Positions 1 through 10,793 of a stretch of DNA of 64,000 nt are shown here, in pieces. Position numbers and translations under genes: made by a program. Below the pieces are notes generated by a model, which was given only the letters and a program-made list of their open reading frames with translations, did not search any database and was not told where the DNA came from. Every line of letters starts with the position of its first letter. Position 1 is the first letter of the stretch. The DNA comes from Erythrobasidium yunnanense. Lineage: Eukaryota; Basidiomycota; Cystobasidiomycetes; Erythrobasidiales; Erythrobasidiaceae. The stretch spans positions 2,046,001 through 2,110,000 of the forward strand of contig BCJC01000004.1 in assembly GCA_001600175.1 (NCBI GenBank), given 5' to 3'.

Positions 1-410
1 ATATGCAGGATAGCAATCGGCCTTTGTTGTAAGCTACCTTGACTTTCTCGATGATCTCGCTCTTTGTCGCGTCTACATCGCCAGTGTATATAAGGCATAT
101 CACGTCAGGTTTTCCTCTCTGTAGACATGCCACAGCCGTCCAAAGCACGCGTTCACCACCTCCGCCTGCATTGCTGCCAAGATGTCAGTTCGCATTCGAT
201 ATATAGGCAAGGAGGGTCGACGAAAGCACACCAGTAGGGATGGAAAAGTCCGACTAGAGTCTTGTTGTCATTATGAATTCCCAGATCGTTCAGAAGTGCT
301 TTCCGGCGCCTGACATTGCGGTTTTCGATAGCAGAACGTAGGAGTTTCAGACCGAGAAAGCATAGTAGCAGGCATATCGTTAGTGCTGTCAGAAGCGTCT
401 GAAGAACCAT
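1..410 (-). CDS. ALG11: ALG11, GDP-Man alpha-1,2-mannosyltransferase (5' part)
   Basis: ALG11 adds the fourth and fifth mannoses to the dolichol-linked oligosaccharide on the cytosolic face of the ER. The ATG at 408-410 opens an N-terminal membrane anchor (LLTALTICLLLCFLGLKLL), followed by the family hallmark VGLFHPYC. A 58-nt intron (174-231, GT-AG) splits the codon of that cysteine. Splicing joins it to NAGGGGERVLWTAVACL, the glycine-rich start of the glycosyltransferase fold, and then to a CLIYTGDVDA segment with its usual charged tail. The rest of the gene lies beyond the left edge of the window. The HPYCNAGGGGERVLW block is highly diagnostic for ALG11 rather than other GT4 enzymes. Confidence 0.93.
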
Positions 411-565
411 TCAAAGAGGTTGGCAAAAAGCTGAAAGCCGCGAGACAACGTTGACTTCTGATTGACATCTCGGATCTGAACAAGCTGACGCTTCTTCGCC
501 TCGCTGCAAGATCTGTAATACTTTCGCGGACTCCCTACATCTACCAGTACAAGTTCAAGCACACC

Positions 566-1331
566 ATGGCAGCTCACGCCGACCCAAACTGCATCTTGTG
601 AGGGGAAAGAACACGCCGTCATTTGTGCGATATCCCTGGGCTTACCGCGTCGATAATGCGATGACTCCAGCTGCAAGATCATCAAGTAGGACATACGAAG
701 CTCGTACGGCCAGACTACGACCTGACCGGGATTCTGTTAGGGGCGACATCCCGTCTTTCAAGCTCGTAGACACCGAAAAGACCTACGCTTTCCTCGATAT
801 CGGCCCGCTAAGCAAAGGGCATGCATTAGTAATCCCTAAATGTACGCAGCGTCCTCCACAAATTTTGATGAAAGCTGAGCTTTCGTTCGTCAGATCACGG
901 GGAGAAGATCACCGACGTCCGTAAGTACTCGTACAGCACAGCTCTTGAGTGGTCTTCTGACAGCTTCTTCAGCTGACGAGCACCTTGTCGAGGTATTGAA
1001 GTACTGCAAGGCTATCGCAGCCGCAGCGGGGCACAAAGAATACAATATTTTGCAGAACAACGGCAAGCTCGCTCATCAAGTTGTGCCTCATGTGCACTTC
1101 CAGTAAGTCATACTCTGCAGCTTGCTGGTGGTTGTTGGCTGACCTTTCTTGTCATAGCGTCATCCCAAAGACGAGCGAAGAAGACGGTCTTCAAATCGGC
1201 TGGCCTACCCAGAAAGCCGACATGGAGGAGCTCAAGAAGTACTGTGAAGTAATGTGAGTGCACTATGCTTTCTGTATCATGCGAAAGAAAGCTGAAGTGG
1301 CTGAGACAATCACAGCAAGGGCAAATTGTAA
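566..1331 (+). CDS. HIT-family nucleotide hydrolase (HINT/Hnt1-like)
   Basis: Histidine-triad proteins of this branch hydrolyse adenosine 5'-monophosphoramidates and related AMP conjugates. The spliced protein is about 138 residues. It starts MAAHADPNCIFCKIIKGDIP, has the FCKI and YAFLDIGPLSKGHALVIPKYH blocks, and carries the catalytic triad motif as HVHFHV. Six exons are needed. The second is only 15 nt (671-685), and the triad itself is split by an intron after HF. The stop at 1329-1331 follows a conserved IKGKL tail. No targeting signal is seen, so the protein is probably cytosolic or nuclear. A related degenerate copy lies about 1.5 kb downstream. Confidence 0.9.
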
Positions 1332-2083
1332 ATGCAAGTCATCAAGCGTCCGAGCTATGTGTAGCATAGATGAGAGCGCCTGACCCTCAAGCGCAGAGAC
1401 GTGTTTGCACAGCTGTGTCGTCAAAACCGAATGGCCCGACCAATGACCGCACCCAGCTCTGAAAGCGATCTTTACCTCCTAATCATGCAGTATCACGGCT
1501 TACTTTATTGTCAAGGGTCATACCCTTCGTCCCTCTCTGCATGTCGACATCCTACTTGCAGCTTTCGTTCACGATGATCGGAGCTTTGGCACCAGCTGTC
1601 CATGACTAGTCCCTAGGCTCCGTAGCGTCGTCCTTTGTTGCGCTGTGGATGCATAACGGACCGGTGTAGCGCTGATGCATCGACTGCTCTTCAGGCCACA
1701 AGACGTCGATATCAAGTAGTGGAGCAGAGACAAGGTGCAGCTGCATAGCCTCACAGGTGTGAGCAAAGCGTGGAAGCGAGCAATTGGTGCGAGCGGAAAC
1801 CTTGCCGCTAGGTCGTGCAACGGTGATGAAAGGTAAGCTGTTGAACTTTCAACAGATTTTTTCCCTTGAAAGTACAAAGGTTCCCACGGACTTTCGAGCG
1901 AGCTTGGGGGGTTCAAATAGTGAGCCAGCTGCATCTCTCCTCTTTCTCTTTCGCTCCCAAAGCAAGAGTGGAAGCCAACAGCGGTACAACGTCTTTGATT
2001 CTCCAACTGTACACAGGCAAGCGATCGGCGTGCTGGGAAACCCACCCAGTAGCTAATTATGCTTCCTCTCTTTGCGAACCAGG
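1332..2083. other. intergenic stretch between HIT gene and orphan gene
   Basis: These 750 bases contain no reading frame that looks like a conserved protein. A 203-codon antisense frame (1569-2180) overlaps the start of the next gene and has a composition typical of a shadow frame. The last few hundred bases presumably hold the promoter and leader of the gene starting at 2084. Confidence 0.5.
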
Positions 2084-2713
2084 ATGTCCGCAGACCGTTC
2101 AAATCAGAGCGGTAGCGCTTCCCGCAATGTCGGCGGACGCGGCTCCATGGCCAATCAGCAAGCCAATGCCATGAGAGCATGGTTTATCTGGATAACTGAA
2201 CAAGGCGCATCGGACTGGTCAAGTATGTGGCGTGACATCTGCAGTAGGCGTCAGATGGATCAGGGTCGCCTTGAACGATACAATACTCTCCTGGCCCATT
2301 TGATCAACATCATCCTCATAGGTACACCAGCTGCACAAGATTATCTCGGCCACATCTGTCGTTGCCTTGGACAGGCATTGTACGACTACATGAAAAGGGC
2401 AGCCGATGCAGAAGTCGTTGCAAGGCGGGCCGAGGCTGCACGTCAAGCCCAGCTGAGTGATATGCAGGGCCGGTACGACTGGGTCCTGCAGCAAAACCCC
2501 TCTGACTGGGACGCTATTTTGGCTCGCGTGGCCAGCGGTAAGGGAGTGCCGCGGGCAAACCTTCGCCAGTACAACAAGTTCAAGGACTACATAAAGTTGC
2601 TCAACTCCATCAATCGACAAGGCGAAGCCAATCAAGGCACTGCCGCGACCTACCTCTTCTACCTTCGACAACGTATGGGTCTCCTTTATGATTACATACA
2701 AGACAACCTGTGA
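2084..2713 (+). CDS. orphan protein made of two tandem related repeats
   Basis: I do not recognise this 209-residue intron-less protein. A short Ser/Gly/Gln-rich leader (1-30) is followed by two copies of a domain of about 72 residues, at roughly 33-104 and 131-206. A charged helical linker rich in Ala, Arg and Glu joins them. The copies share W-(8)-W spacing ending in SDW, then an R-L-x-x-Y-N core, a hydrophobic helix, G-x-x-A and a C-terminal LYDYM/LYDYI. The repeats have diverged strongly, so the duplication is old. No signal peptide, membrane segment or catalytic motif is visible. The first ATG in a plausible context is at 2084. It lies between an intact and a decayed HIT gene on the same strand. 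Function unknown. Confidence 0.7.
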   Translation: MSADRSNQSGSASRNVGGRGSMANQQANAMRAWFIWITEQGASDWSSMWRDICSRRQMDQGRLERYNTLLAHLINIILIGTPAAQDYLGHICRCLGQALYDYMKRAADAEVVARRAEAARQAQLSDMQGRYDWVLQQNPSDWDAILARVASGKGVPRANLRQYNKFKDYIKLLNSINRQGEANQGTAATYLFYLRQRMGLLYDYIQDNL

Positions 2714-2778
2714 CAGTTGTACCTATTTGACGTTCTTCGTGTCTGTCCTTTCAATCTTTTCAGCCTCGCACGTCCAGC

Positions 2779-3412
2779 ATGTCCAGGAGCATTGTCAAGT
2801 GGCTATCGCTAGTGATACAACGCCGGTCAACGCACGTTCATCGTAGACGTCAAGGCCTACGGACTCGGCGCCGTACCATGGCATCCACGCCTACCGTCCT
2901 GTCGATGCAGTCTCTCCCGCGCATCCGTAACAAGCTCAGGATACGCTTTGCATTAGCCGATTATGCACATTACCAGATCACAGTGAGAAGCTTACGGACG
3001 TTCGTGCGTCTGCACCATCCCCCTCTCCATGCGGCGCTGCTAACGCTCGTGCATCAAGCTGACGAGCATTCTATGAAAGCTGTGAAGTATTGCAAGATGG
3101 CAGGCGCGGCAGGCCATGAGAACTACAATATACTGCAGAACAATGGCGCATTGGCATATCAATCGCTGCCTCATGTGCACTTCCAGTCAGTCATATCTTC
3201 ACAGCACGTTGATCACGCTTGACTGAGATGTGTTCTTTCTCAGCATGATCACCAAGACAGGCCCAGAAGACGGTCTGAAAGCAGAGGTGGTCATCCGGCC
3301 AGGCGATATGCAGGCGCTAGAGAAGTATTGTGAACAACTGTAAGTCCTGCTGTATAACCGTGTACCGAAAGAAGGGCTGAAAAGATCGGTCAACAGTAAA
3401 GCCAAGCTTTGA
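2779..3412 (+). pseudogene. second HIT-family copy, 5' half degenerate
   Basis: The 3' half is clearly homologous to the HIT gene at 566-1331. It has a YHSEKLTDV exon, an NYNILQNNGALAYQSLPHVH block, an intron at the same place in the triad giving HVHFHM after splicing, and a final small exon encoding KAKL before the stop at 3410-3412. The 5' half can be aligned to the other copy only with changes of frame (FIVDVKAYGLG resembles FKLVDTEKTYAF), and the CIFCKI block is not recognisable. No GT donor joins the upstream open frame to the YHSEKLTDV exon. This is most simply a decayed tandem paralogue, although a diverged active gene with an unrecognised 5' exon is possible. Confidence 0.6.
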
Positions 3413-3634
3413 AGGAAGGATCGGGAGCAGCAGGGAGAGTTTCTCTTGCGTTGATCTTGCCTTGTTATGTATCCGACAGAGATGGAAGTAGTCTCACTCT
3501 ATCTCGCTCGCAGAAGCCTGTCTTCTCAAGGGGGACAGAGATATATCAGTTTGCCTGCCGAAGAAAAGCGATCACGGCGCTTGCGTTTAGGTCACATATC
3601 GTGGCGGTATTACTATGCACAGTGGTAGATACAG

Positions 3635-6600
3635 CTAGCGACCTCTGGCTATCTTCTCCAGATTCTGCTGCCGGAGCTGAGAATCCGCAAAGAGCGCGAT
3701 GATAAGCTTGGACAGCTCCGTACAGCTGAAGTCGCTCAGATGGCCTTCGTTCCAGAGGTACATGATGTCGACCTGGTAGAACTGGCGTTCAGCATGGTTT
3801 AGCAGTTTCTGAAAGAGAGAGTCTCACCATCGAGGCCTCCAGCAACTCCGAGAGGAACTTGAACTTGAACCAGACTGGTACATGTAGTGCAACAGTAGAC
3901 TATATATAGAAGGATCAGTGCCTGCTGAAGACACCCAACTGAACTTGTCCGCCTACCTCATCCTCGTCCATGAACAGATTCTCCACATCATGTAGCATAT
4001 TACAGAGTTCCATGAGCCGATGCGACGCTTCTTCCGAGATATCTTCTTGGTTCTCGATATCTACCAGTATGCGAAGTAGGACGGCATTGACGAGGACGCC
4101 CATGCTTTCCAGATATGCACTCTTGCGCATGACGGGCTGCAATCACGCATGGTTAGCTTGACAGGATTGTATGTATATCCGGACATACCTTCCATGCTTG
4201 ACCTATCCTGACTAGCGTGGCGACTACTTGGCGGATCAGCCGCTGACATTGGGCGAATGTGGCTGGATCGTCAGTCGCCTTTAGCCCATCCGTCTCGTCA
4301 AGCGTGTCCATCAACGGCACGCGCTGCAGATTCTGCGCAGGCTGTCAGCCTCATGCATCGCTTCGAGATACTGATCTGGCTCACGATCTGTTCGTCAATG
4401 ACATATGCGCCCATCTTATCGAGAGCTGCCAAAGTCTTTCGAGCAGAGTCGCTTTCTGCTCTCCTCCATCTGCCCCTCGGTATGCGCTTCCGCAATAAAT
4501 GACTGCCTTGCCTTGCGATATGAGAGCAGTCATTCGCGAATTGCATCCCGATGGAAGGTACGCTGTTAATGAGCTGAGCGTGCGCGACTGGCATTGTCGC
4601 GCGATAGAGGTTGTAGATGTTCAGGTATGCGTGTGTGAGAAGGATCGAGGTATTGGAGAACAAGGGGATTTCGAAGCTGTATAGATACGCGGTGTGAGTG
4701 GATCCAGAAAAAGTAAACAACTCGAGCGAGACCTCACCTCGGATCGGAGACTGCTAATGCTGCCTCTAAAATCTCAAACGATATGTCCATTACGCGCTTG
4801 GATCGAGACGACACGAGCATGTTCTCGGGCGGTCTCTTGGCAGGACGGCTTGATATTTGAGGCTCGACCTGCACTGCAGCGTGTGAAGGCCCGGCTTGAT
4901 GCGGCAAAGCCTGCGATTGGGGGTCTTGCGTTTCCTGCACCGTCTCAACGATTTCGGCTTTTCGGACTGCGCCGAGCTTGCTGACTTTGACATGACGTGC
5001 TTTCTTGTTCGCTTGACTGAGGTTGGGAGACGAAGTACGCGGAGAAGAGGTGGATGTAGAAGGCTGGCCAGCCGGCTCGGCAGCTGGTGCAGGATCTCGA
5101 CTCCACGCATCCCACTCATCGTCGCTATCGGCTTTCTTGGTTGATTGTTCAGTAGCATGATCATTACTTGCTTGTTGCGGAGACAGCGGCTCATCGAAGC
5201 CCCAGCTCTGCTCTGGATCGGTCGGAGACCCGACAATCTCGTTCTTTGCTGCTGAAGTCTCAGCGATTGGTTGCGCTTCTGCTGTATGCTCGTCTTCTTG
5301 TTCTTGGAAGCCCCACCCATCCTCACTGAAAGCCGGAGACTGTTCGACCATGGGCTGTTCGGCTTTCATAGGCGGCGCAAGCGCAGGCGCCGCTGCTACC
5401 TTGGGCGAAGGCTGCGTATGTGGCTCTTCGTCTAAGCCCCATGCATCTTCCTCAATGTCCATGAGCTCCTCTTTACGCTCGGTGTCCAGTGGAGCAGCAG
5501 CTTTGATTGCAGGCGAGCTTGTTCCAGCACTCTTGACTGAAGCATTGTCCAGGCCCCATTCATCGTCCACTAACTCTTCGAGCGCACTGACGGCTGGGGC
5601 TGGTGCAGGCTGCGACGTGGTCTCGTTGGTGTGCCGTTGCGGCGGAGTGTTTATCACGGGCTCGTTGGTCAGAGTGGCCCACTCCCTCTCTTCCTCCAGC
5701 TTATCCTCCTCTTCCCACGATATCGTATCTGTTTTGTTCCAATATTCATGGCTTGTGATCTCGTTTCTGAACTGGACGAAACACCTTTCGATGACTGCGG
5801 AACTCCAGTGTTGTCCCGCATTTGACACCCATTGGCGCAGAATTGGCTCGACTGACGAATATGGCAATAGATGCGAAGCCTCGAGCGATACTATTATTTC
5901 GCAGAACCGCTGGAAATCGTCGAGTGCTGCTTTATCGGCTGTTTGTGGCAGTGAGGGCACGAGAAGGCGACTAATGAGCATTGAATGGATCGGTGGAACG
6001 AGGAAAGAAAGGAACAGGCTGGCGATCTCGTGGGGTAGAGGCGGAGAGGCGATAGTTGCGTGAATATGGTCGAAAAGGAGCTTGATGGAGCTGATCATCT
6101 GCTGCGGCGAAGTTTGCACAGTGGCCCGGACCTCTATGCCTGCATTTGCTTGTACCAGTTCGAAATTCTGGGGGAGTAGGACGGGCTCAACGAAGTTCTT
6201 CAAGATCGTATTTGCCGTCCGCGAGAAGTGCTTGTCTAAAGGCTCGAAGGCAGAGACAGACGATAGTATAGCTTGCAGCGAGATAGAATGGCCGGCTGAG
6301 ACGGGCTCGGCCACGGTCGAACTTGCCAGGCGTAGGGTAGATGTGCTTGCCTCGATCTGGAGAGGCAGACATTGTCGATATGCGGCATCTAAGCGATTTT
6401 GGAGGGTCCCTTGAAGCTCGTAGTTTCGCCTCTACGACATGATCGACTCAGATTCAGCTAGGTCTCGAAAGGCTCCAGACTTCACGCGCACCTTGAGCGT
6501 CTTATATGTATCAGACTGCTTCTTCCAGTCTTCTGCTTCGTCTAAAAGGCGCGAAGCATGTTGTACAGCTGGTACTGCAGCTTCGAGCTTTCCGTGATCA

Positions 6601-7126
6601 AGCAGCTTCGACACGTCCGCCAGGCCGGCTTGAATGGCTTGAAAAGTGCGTAGTAGATCCACGAACGTATGAGCAGATGCATGTTGGCGTGCAAGCTGCG
6701 TGTGCTTTGCAATTCGTGCGAGTAGCTTCGGCTTCACGCCAGAGCCGTCCTGCAGAACACGAAGCAAACATTGGAGGTCTGCCAGCTTGAAGCGGTCGAT
6801 GACTGCTCACTTCGCCATTCAAGTTCTGTTCCAGCTCATCTAGCTGGCTACCGACCTGCCCTAGACGTTTCTTAAGGTCATGCGTAGTCCGAAGTTGCGA
6901 TACAAAGGCCGGCCATTGCTGCTGGACTGTAGCGTGTAGTTGTTTCTGCGATGCGACATTATCTTAACAGGATGAGAGCCGTGCGCCTTGGATTCTGACT
7001 TGCCCGTGTGTCTTCGGTTTCTTTGGTGACGCGCGCGCTGAGTGTTCTGAGGTTGCCGGCTTTCAGAGCCTCTCCCGATCCGATGATAGTCTCGAGAAAG
7101 CCAGCAATACTAGCATTGTCCGCCAT
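3635..7126 (-). CDS. ZW10/Dsl1-family vesicle-tethering and kinetochore protein
   Basis: ZW10 works in the RZZ kinetochore complex in animals and in the NRZ/Dsl1 tether for Golgi-to-ER COPI vesicles in animals and fungi. The N-terminal exons from ATG 7124-7126 encode the helical start MADNASIAGFLETIIG and a long coiled region. The large central exon (4734-6314) holds LPQNFELVQANAGIEVR and EYWNKTDTISWEEEDKLEEE. The C-terminal exons read YLESMGVLVNAVLLRILVDI and VDIMYLWNEGHLSDFSC, and the stop is at 3635-3637. Between the folded halves sits a disordered insert with five repeated acidic-tryptophan motifs. In yeast Dsl1 a comparable acidic Trp segment binds COPI coat subunits. Several introns interrupt the gene. 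Confidence 0.82.
5094..5580 (-). repeat. five acidic-tryptophan motifs in the ZW10 insert
   Basis: In order along the protein the motifs are DDEWGLDN, EDAWGLDEE, EDGWGFQEQ, EQSWGFDEP and DDEWDAWS. They are separated by Pro/Ala/Ser/Thr-rich spacers of about 25-40 residues. The common core is acidic-x-W-G-(L/F)-acidic; the last copy carries two tryptophans. Tryptophan-centred motifs in acidic context are the known binding sites of the delta-COP mu-homology domain and alpha-COP in Dsl1-type tethers. COPI binding here is an inference. Confidence 0.75.
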
Positions 7127-7247
7127 GAAGGCATTAGATTTCGAGCAATCACCGGAAGGAAGAGATACGAAGCCGGCTAATGCATATTGACAGAGTGAAA
7201 TATAGATACAACAACAGATAGGCTATTCTACTACGAATGATGCGAGC

Positions 7248-10200
7248 CTATGATTGCCTGCTAGAAGCCGGCCGTAGTGTATTCAAAGCTCCTCCAGCCC
7301 TGAACCAGCTCACTTGCTCGTTCGTGAGAGTATGTGACAACTCTGTCTCTATACTTTCCCCGTTGTTCTTGCGTATGCTTAGCTTAACATTCTTCCCTGC
7401 CTGAAAGCTTTGCAAGCCTTGTACACAGAGCTGATGGCAGAATCATCAGTCGTACATCCTGTTTCACAGTCTCTGCTTGGCAACTCACCTCATCCGAACT
7501 ATCGATCTTGTCATACACAGAAGGGTCCGTGAAGAAAAGAGGCAGTAGCCCTTGCTTCTTCAGGTTCGTCTCGTGTATTCTGGCCATGCTCTTTGCAATA
7601 ATGCAGAAGCCGCCCATAAAGCGAGGAGACATGGCCGCGGCTTCTCTAGAAGATCCTTCTCCATAGTTATCGCCTGCCACGACTGCCCACTTGATGCCGG
7701 AGTCGCGGTAATGCCTGAGTCTCGAGCGGGTTAGCGCAGCATGATATCGGGCGCCAGAGCACCTACGCAGCTGTCTGTGGGACTGATCCCCATTCTCCTG
7801 TCACTTGGTTCTGAACGTTGTTTGGTTGATCCTGCGGATAGTGATCAAGTCAGTCATCCTTCGATGCGAGAAGACATGGGACGTACGTTTTCTGCATTGA
7901 TAGCGCCGATGAGCAGATTTTCTGCATGATGATATCGGGCCATTAGCTCGCTCCTATTCACGCGTATTGGGAAAGAAAGTCTGGCGCACGAGAGATGTTT
8001 TCCAGATGTCCCCTGTATTTGTACCACGGCCCAGCAGGCGATATATGATCCGTAGTACATTTTCCTTTGACCTTGATCAGTATCTTGCAGACCTGTTCAT
8101 CCTTCCCATGCCACTTCGCGAAAGGTTTCAAAATTTGTATACGATCAGAGTTCGGGTCCACTTCGACTTGTAGGTGACTGCCATCCTCCGGTGGACCAGA
8201 GTAAAAGTCCAAACTTCGATGATAGCCTGTCTCGGGGAAAGCGGAGCCGGTAGGTGCGGAGAACTTGAAGAGATCGCCGGAAGGCGTTTGAAGACTGTCT
8301 GTTAAGGGATTGAAGTCCAGACTGCCTGCGAACGCGAGGGCGGTAGCAATCTACGATGCAATCGCTCTTCGATTAGACAGAATTGGCTCGCTGTATGACT
8401 TTTGCGTACCTCTGGACTCGTCACGAAAGAGTGCGTAGCGGTATTACCATCTTGACGCCCAGCGAAATTTCGGTTAAAGGACGATACGACTAAGACGACA
8501 GTACGATCAGGCTTAGGGAGTATATCCAGTCGTAATTTTCAACTTACTAGAGTTTTTGGTGCCCTTCTTCATGCTCGGTCTATCCCATTGACCGACACTA
8601 TCGGTAAAATCGCGAACGATCAGCCTCTTTCCACATCAACTGATTTCAAGATCAGGACCTACCACGCTCCGCACGCATTTGCCAACATGTTCCCTCCTAC
8701 TTCTCTAAGTTCATCAAAGAGCCCATCTCGTTCAACTGTACTCCTAATCTCCTCCGAGCCCGGCGCGACCAAGAACTCCGTTTTGACTTTCAGACCAGCA
8801 GACAGAGCTTGATTTGCGATATTATTGGCTCGAGAAAAGTCTTCATAGGATGAATTGGTGCATGATCCGATTAGGGAGGCGGAGATTTGGAGGGGGGAAG
8901 AATTGGATTTTATGGATTGTACGAAGGAAGAGATGGGTTGAGAAATGTCGGGAGAATACCTATGGATGGAAGGCATGAGCTAGCTGGCATAATGCATGGG
9001 GTATGAGATAGGCAGACGTACGGGCCGTTGATATGGGGTTCGAGCTCATCAAGGTTCTGCATTATAGAATCCCAATGATCAGCTATTGCCAACGCCTTAA
9101 ATGGTCCGACGTACGATCTCGATGACCCTATCATATTCGCAGCCCTGGTCCGCCTTCAAGTGCTGTCTATACTCCTGCAATTCATCCACCACGTTCCCTC
9201 TCTCCGTCAATTCCAGATATCTTCCCATGTTGTCGGTATAAGGAAACACCGAAGTCGTTGCGCCTACTTCTGCACCCATATTCCCGATCGTGGACATCTG
9301 AGTGGGCGATAGAGACTCGGCGCCCGAACCGTAGTATTCAATGATGCTGCCTGTGCCGCCTTTGACAGTCAAAATAGAGGCGAGTTTGAGGATGATGTCT
9401 GCAAAAGTCGTAGATTGTATGAGCTGTGAAGTGGTATCAAAGAACTGAGCAAGGCACCTTTCGCGGACGTCCAGCCTGAGAGTCGACCAGTGAGGTGCAC
9501 ACCGATGACTTTCGGACATCTGACTTGGTAAGGCAGGCCAACCATGACATCAACGGCTTCCGCTCCTCCAACTCCGATCCTAGACATAGGCCATCAGCTA
9601 CAGCAACACATTTTCTCGAGTCGTTGCATACCCCAACATCGCCATACCAGCTGCATTTGGCGTATGTGAATCGGATCCTACGAGAAGCGAGCCTGGCTGG
9701 GCGTATCTTTCGAAGATGATCTGATGCAAGATCCCAGCACCCGGCTTCCAGAAGTCGAGTCCATACTGCACTTCAATTTTAGCTTCGCATCTAATCGTCC
9801 TCTAGCTGGGAATGTGTACCTTCGCGCAAGCCGTTTCAAGGAAACGATAGACTTCCTTGTGTTCTACTTTCGCAGCTTCTAGATCTGCAACGGCGCCTTG
9901 TCTTGCGACTATCAAGTGGTCTGTATGCACTGAAGTAGGAACTTTGACGCGTGGTAGTTCCGTTGCCATGAATTGGAGAAGGACAGTCTGCGCGTTCGCA
10001 TCTGCGTGAAACTAGTTAGATAGGTGTTTGAGCATACGCTAGAAAGCTTAGATGGACTCACCATGCAAAGCTACCCTTCCAGGCTGAAGCTTGAGTTGCG
10101 AACTTCCTCTTTCAATAGCTTGGCTTTCGGGGTCTTTGAGATGCCCATACAAGATCTTCTCAGAAAGGGTAAGTGGTCTTCTCAGTCTATTCTTGACTAT

Positions 10201-10308
10201 CTGGATGTTGTTGGATAGCCGGGCATAATCGACGACGGGCCGAGTTGCTGCTGCTGCTTTTCGATGCTGAATCCCCTCAACGGCCGTAGCTAGCTTTCGC
10301 AGTTGCAT
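7248..10308 (-). CDS. aconitase-family hydratase, mitochondrial, divergent
   Basis: This is an aconitate hydratase homologue spread over about ten exons. The ATG at 10308 opens [20 protein letters not shown], a basic amphipathic presequence, then [14 protein letters not shown]. Recognisable family blocks follow: [71 protein letters not shown] (first cluster cysteine), [20 protein letters not shown] (other two cysteines), [15 protein letters not shown] and [20 protein letters not shown]. The stop is at 7248-7250. Canonical mitochondrial aconitase has CGPC and SSREHAALEPRHLGG, so this copy differs at conserved positions while keeping all three cysteines and the active-site Ser and Arg. It may be the second fungal aconitase type (Aco2-like) rather than the TCA-cycle enzyme. 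Confidence 0.88.
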
Positions 10309-10793
10309 CAGTGAATGTTTGAAGATACGTTCCAAGCTGTCCAACCAGGCTTGCTATATATCTCCATCGTTCTGCAGTGCCTCAAAAGCAGAAATTCCCA
10401 TGGGCTTGCCGCAAGCAGCCTGGCCTGCCTTGCCTTGATGGCGGCCGGCATATTGCAGGTAGCCTGATACTGTCAGTATTGATCTACAAGTCAGTGATAG
10501 AAACGTCAATCTTCGTCGTAAAGCCTGCCGGCGATGTCTTGCTGCCAGGCTTCAGCCCAGTTTACGCGTAGCTTGAGCGCGAAATCTGTGTAGATCCTCG
10601 CTACTGCCTGTTCCGGTACCAGTGTACTGACTGCGTAACTTTGGGTATCTTTTCGATATACACTCGCTTGCTCCCTTTTGTTCTCAAGTGTACGAAATCG
10701 CGCGTCTTTCGGAGGTCAATTGCCTTTCTCTTGGTTGCTTTCTGACGACTTCAAGAGTGCTGTGATTAGCAGCAGCTCAAGACGGCTACGATA
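10309..10793. promoter_or_regulatory. divergent promoter region, aconitase / CDC4-like
   Basis: About 485 bases separate the start codons of two divergently transcribed genes. No conserved coding signal is seen. The CDC4-proximal side is rich in pyrimidine tracts such as those around 10660-10740, typical of fungal promoters. No specific factor site can be supported. Confidence 0.5.

Noticed and set aside
1569-2180. 203-codon minus-strand frame upstream of the orphan gene
   Set aside because: Composition is unlike a real protein, it overlaps the start of the better-supported plus-strand gene, and no domain is visible.
5350-6063. 237-codon open frame on the plus strand inside the ZW10 gene
   Set aside because: It is antisense to the repetitive acidic-Trp insert, reads as low-complexity Ser/Gly/Ala/Cys, and has no conserved feature; the minus-strand protein explains it.
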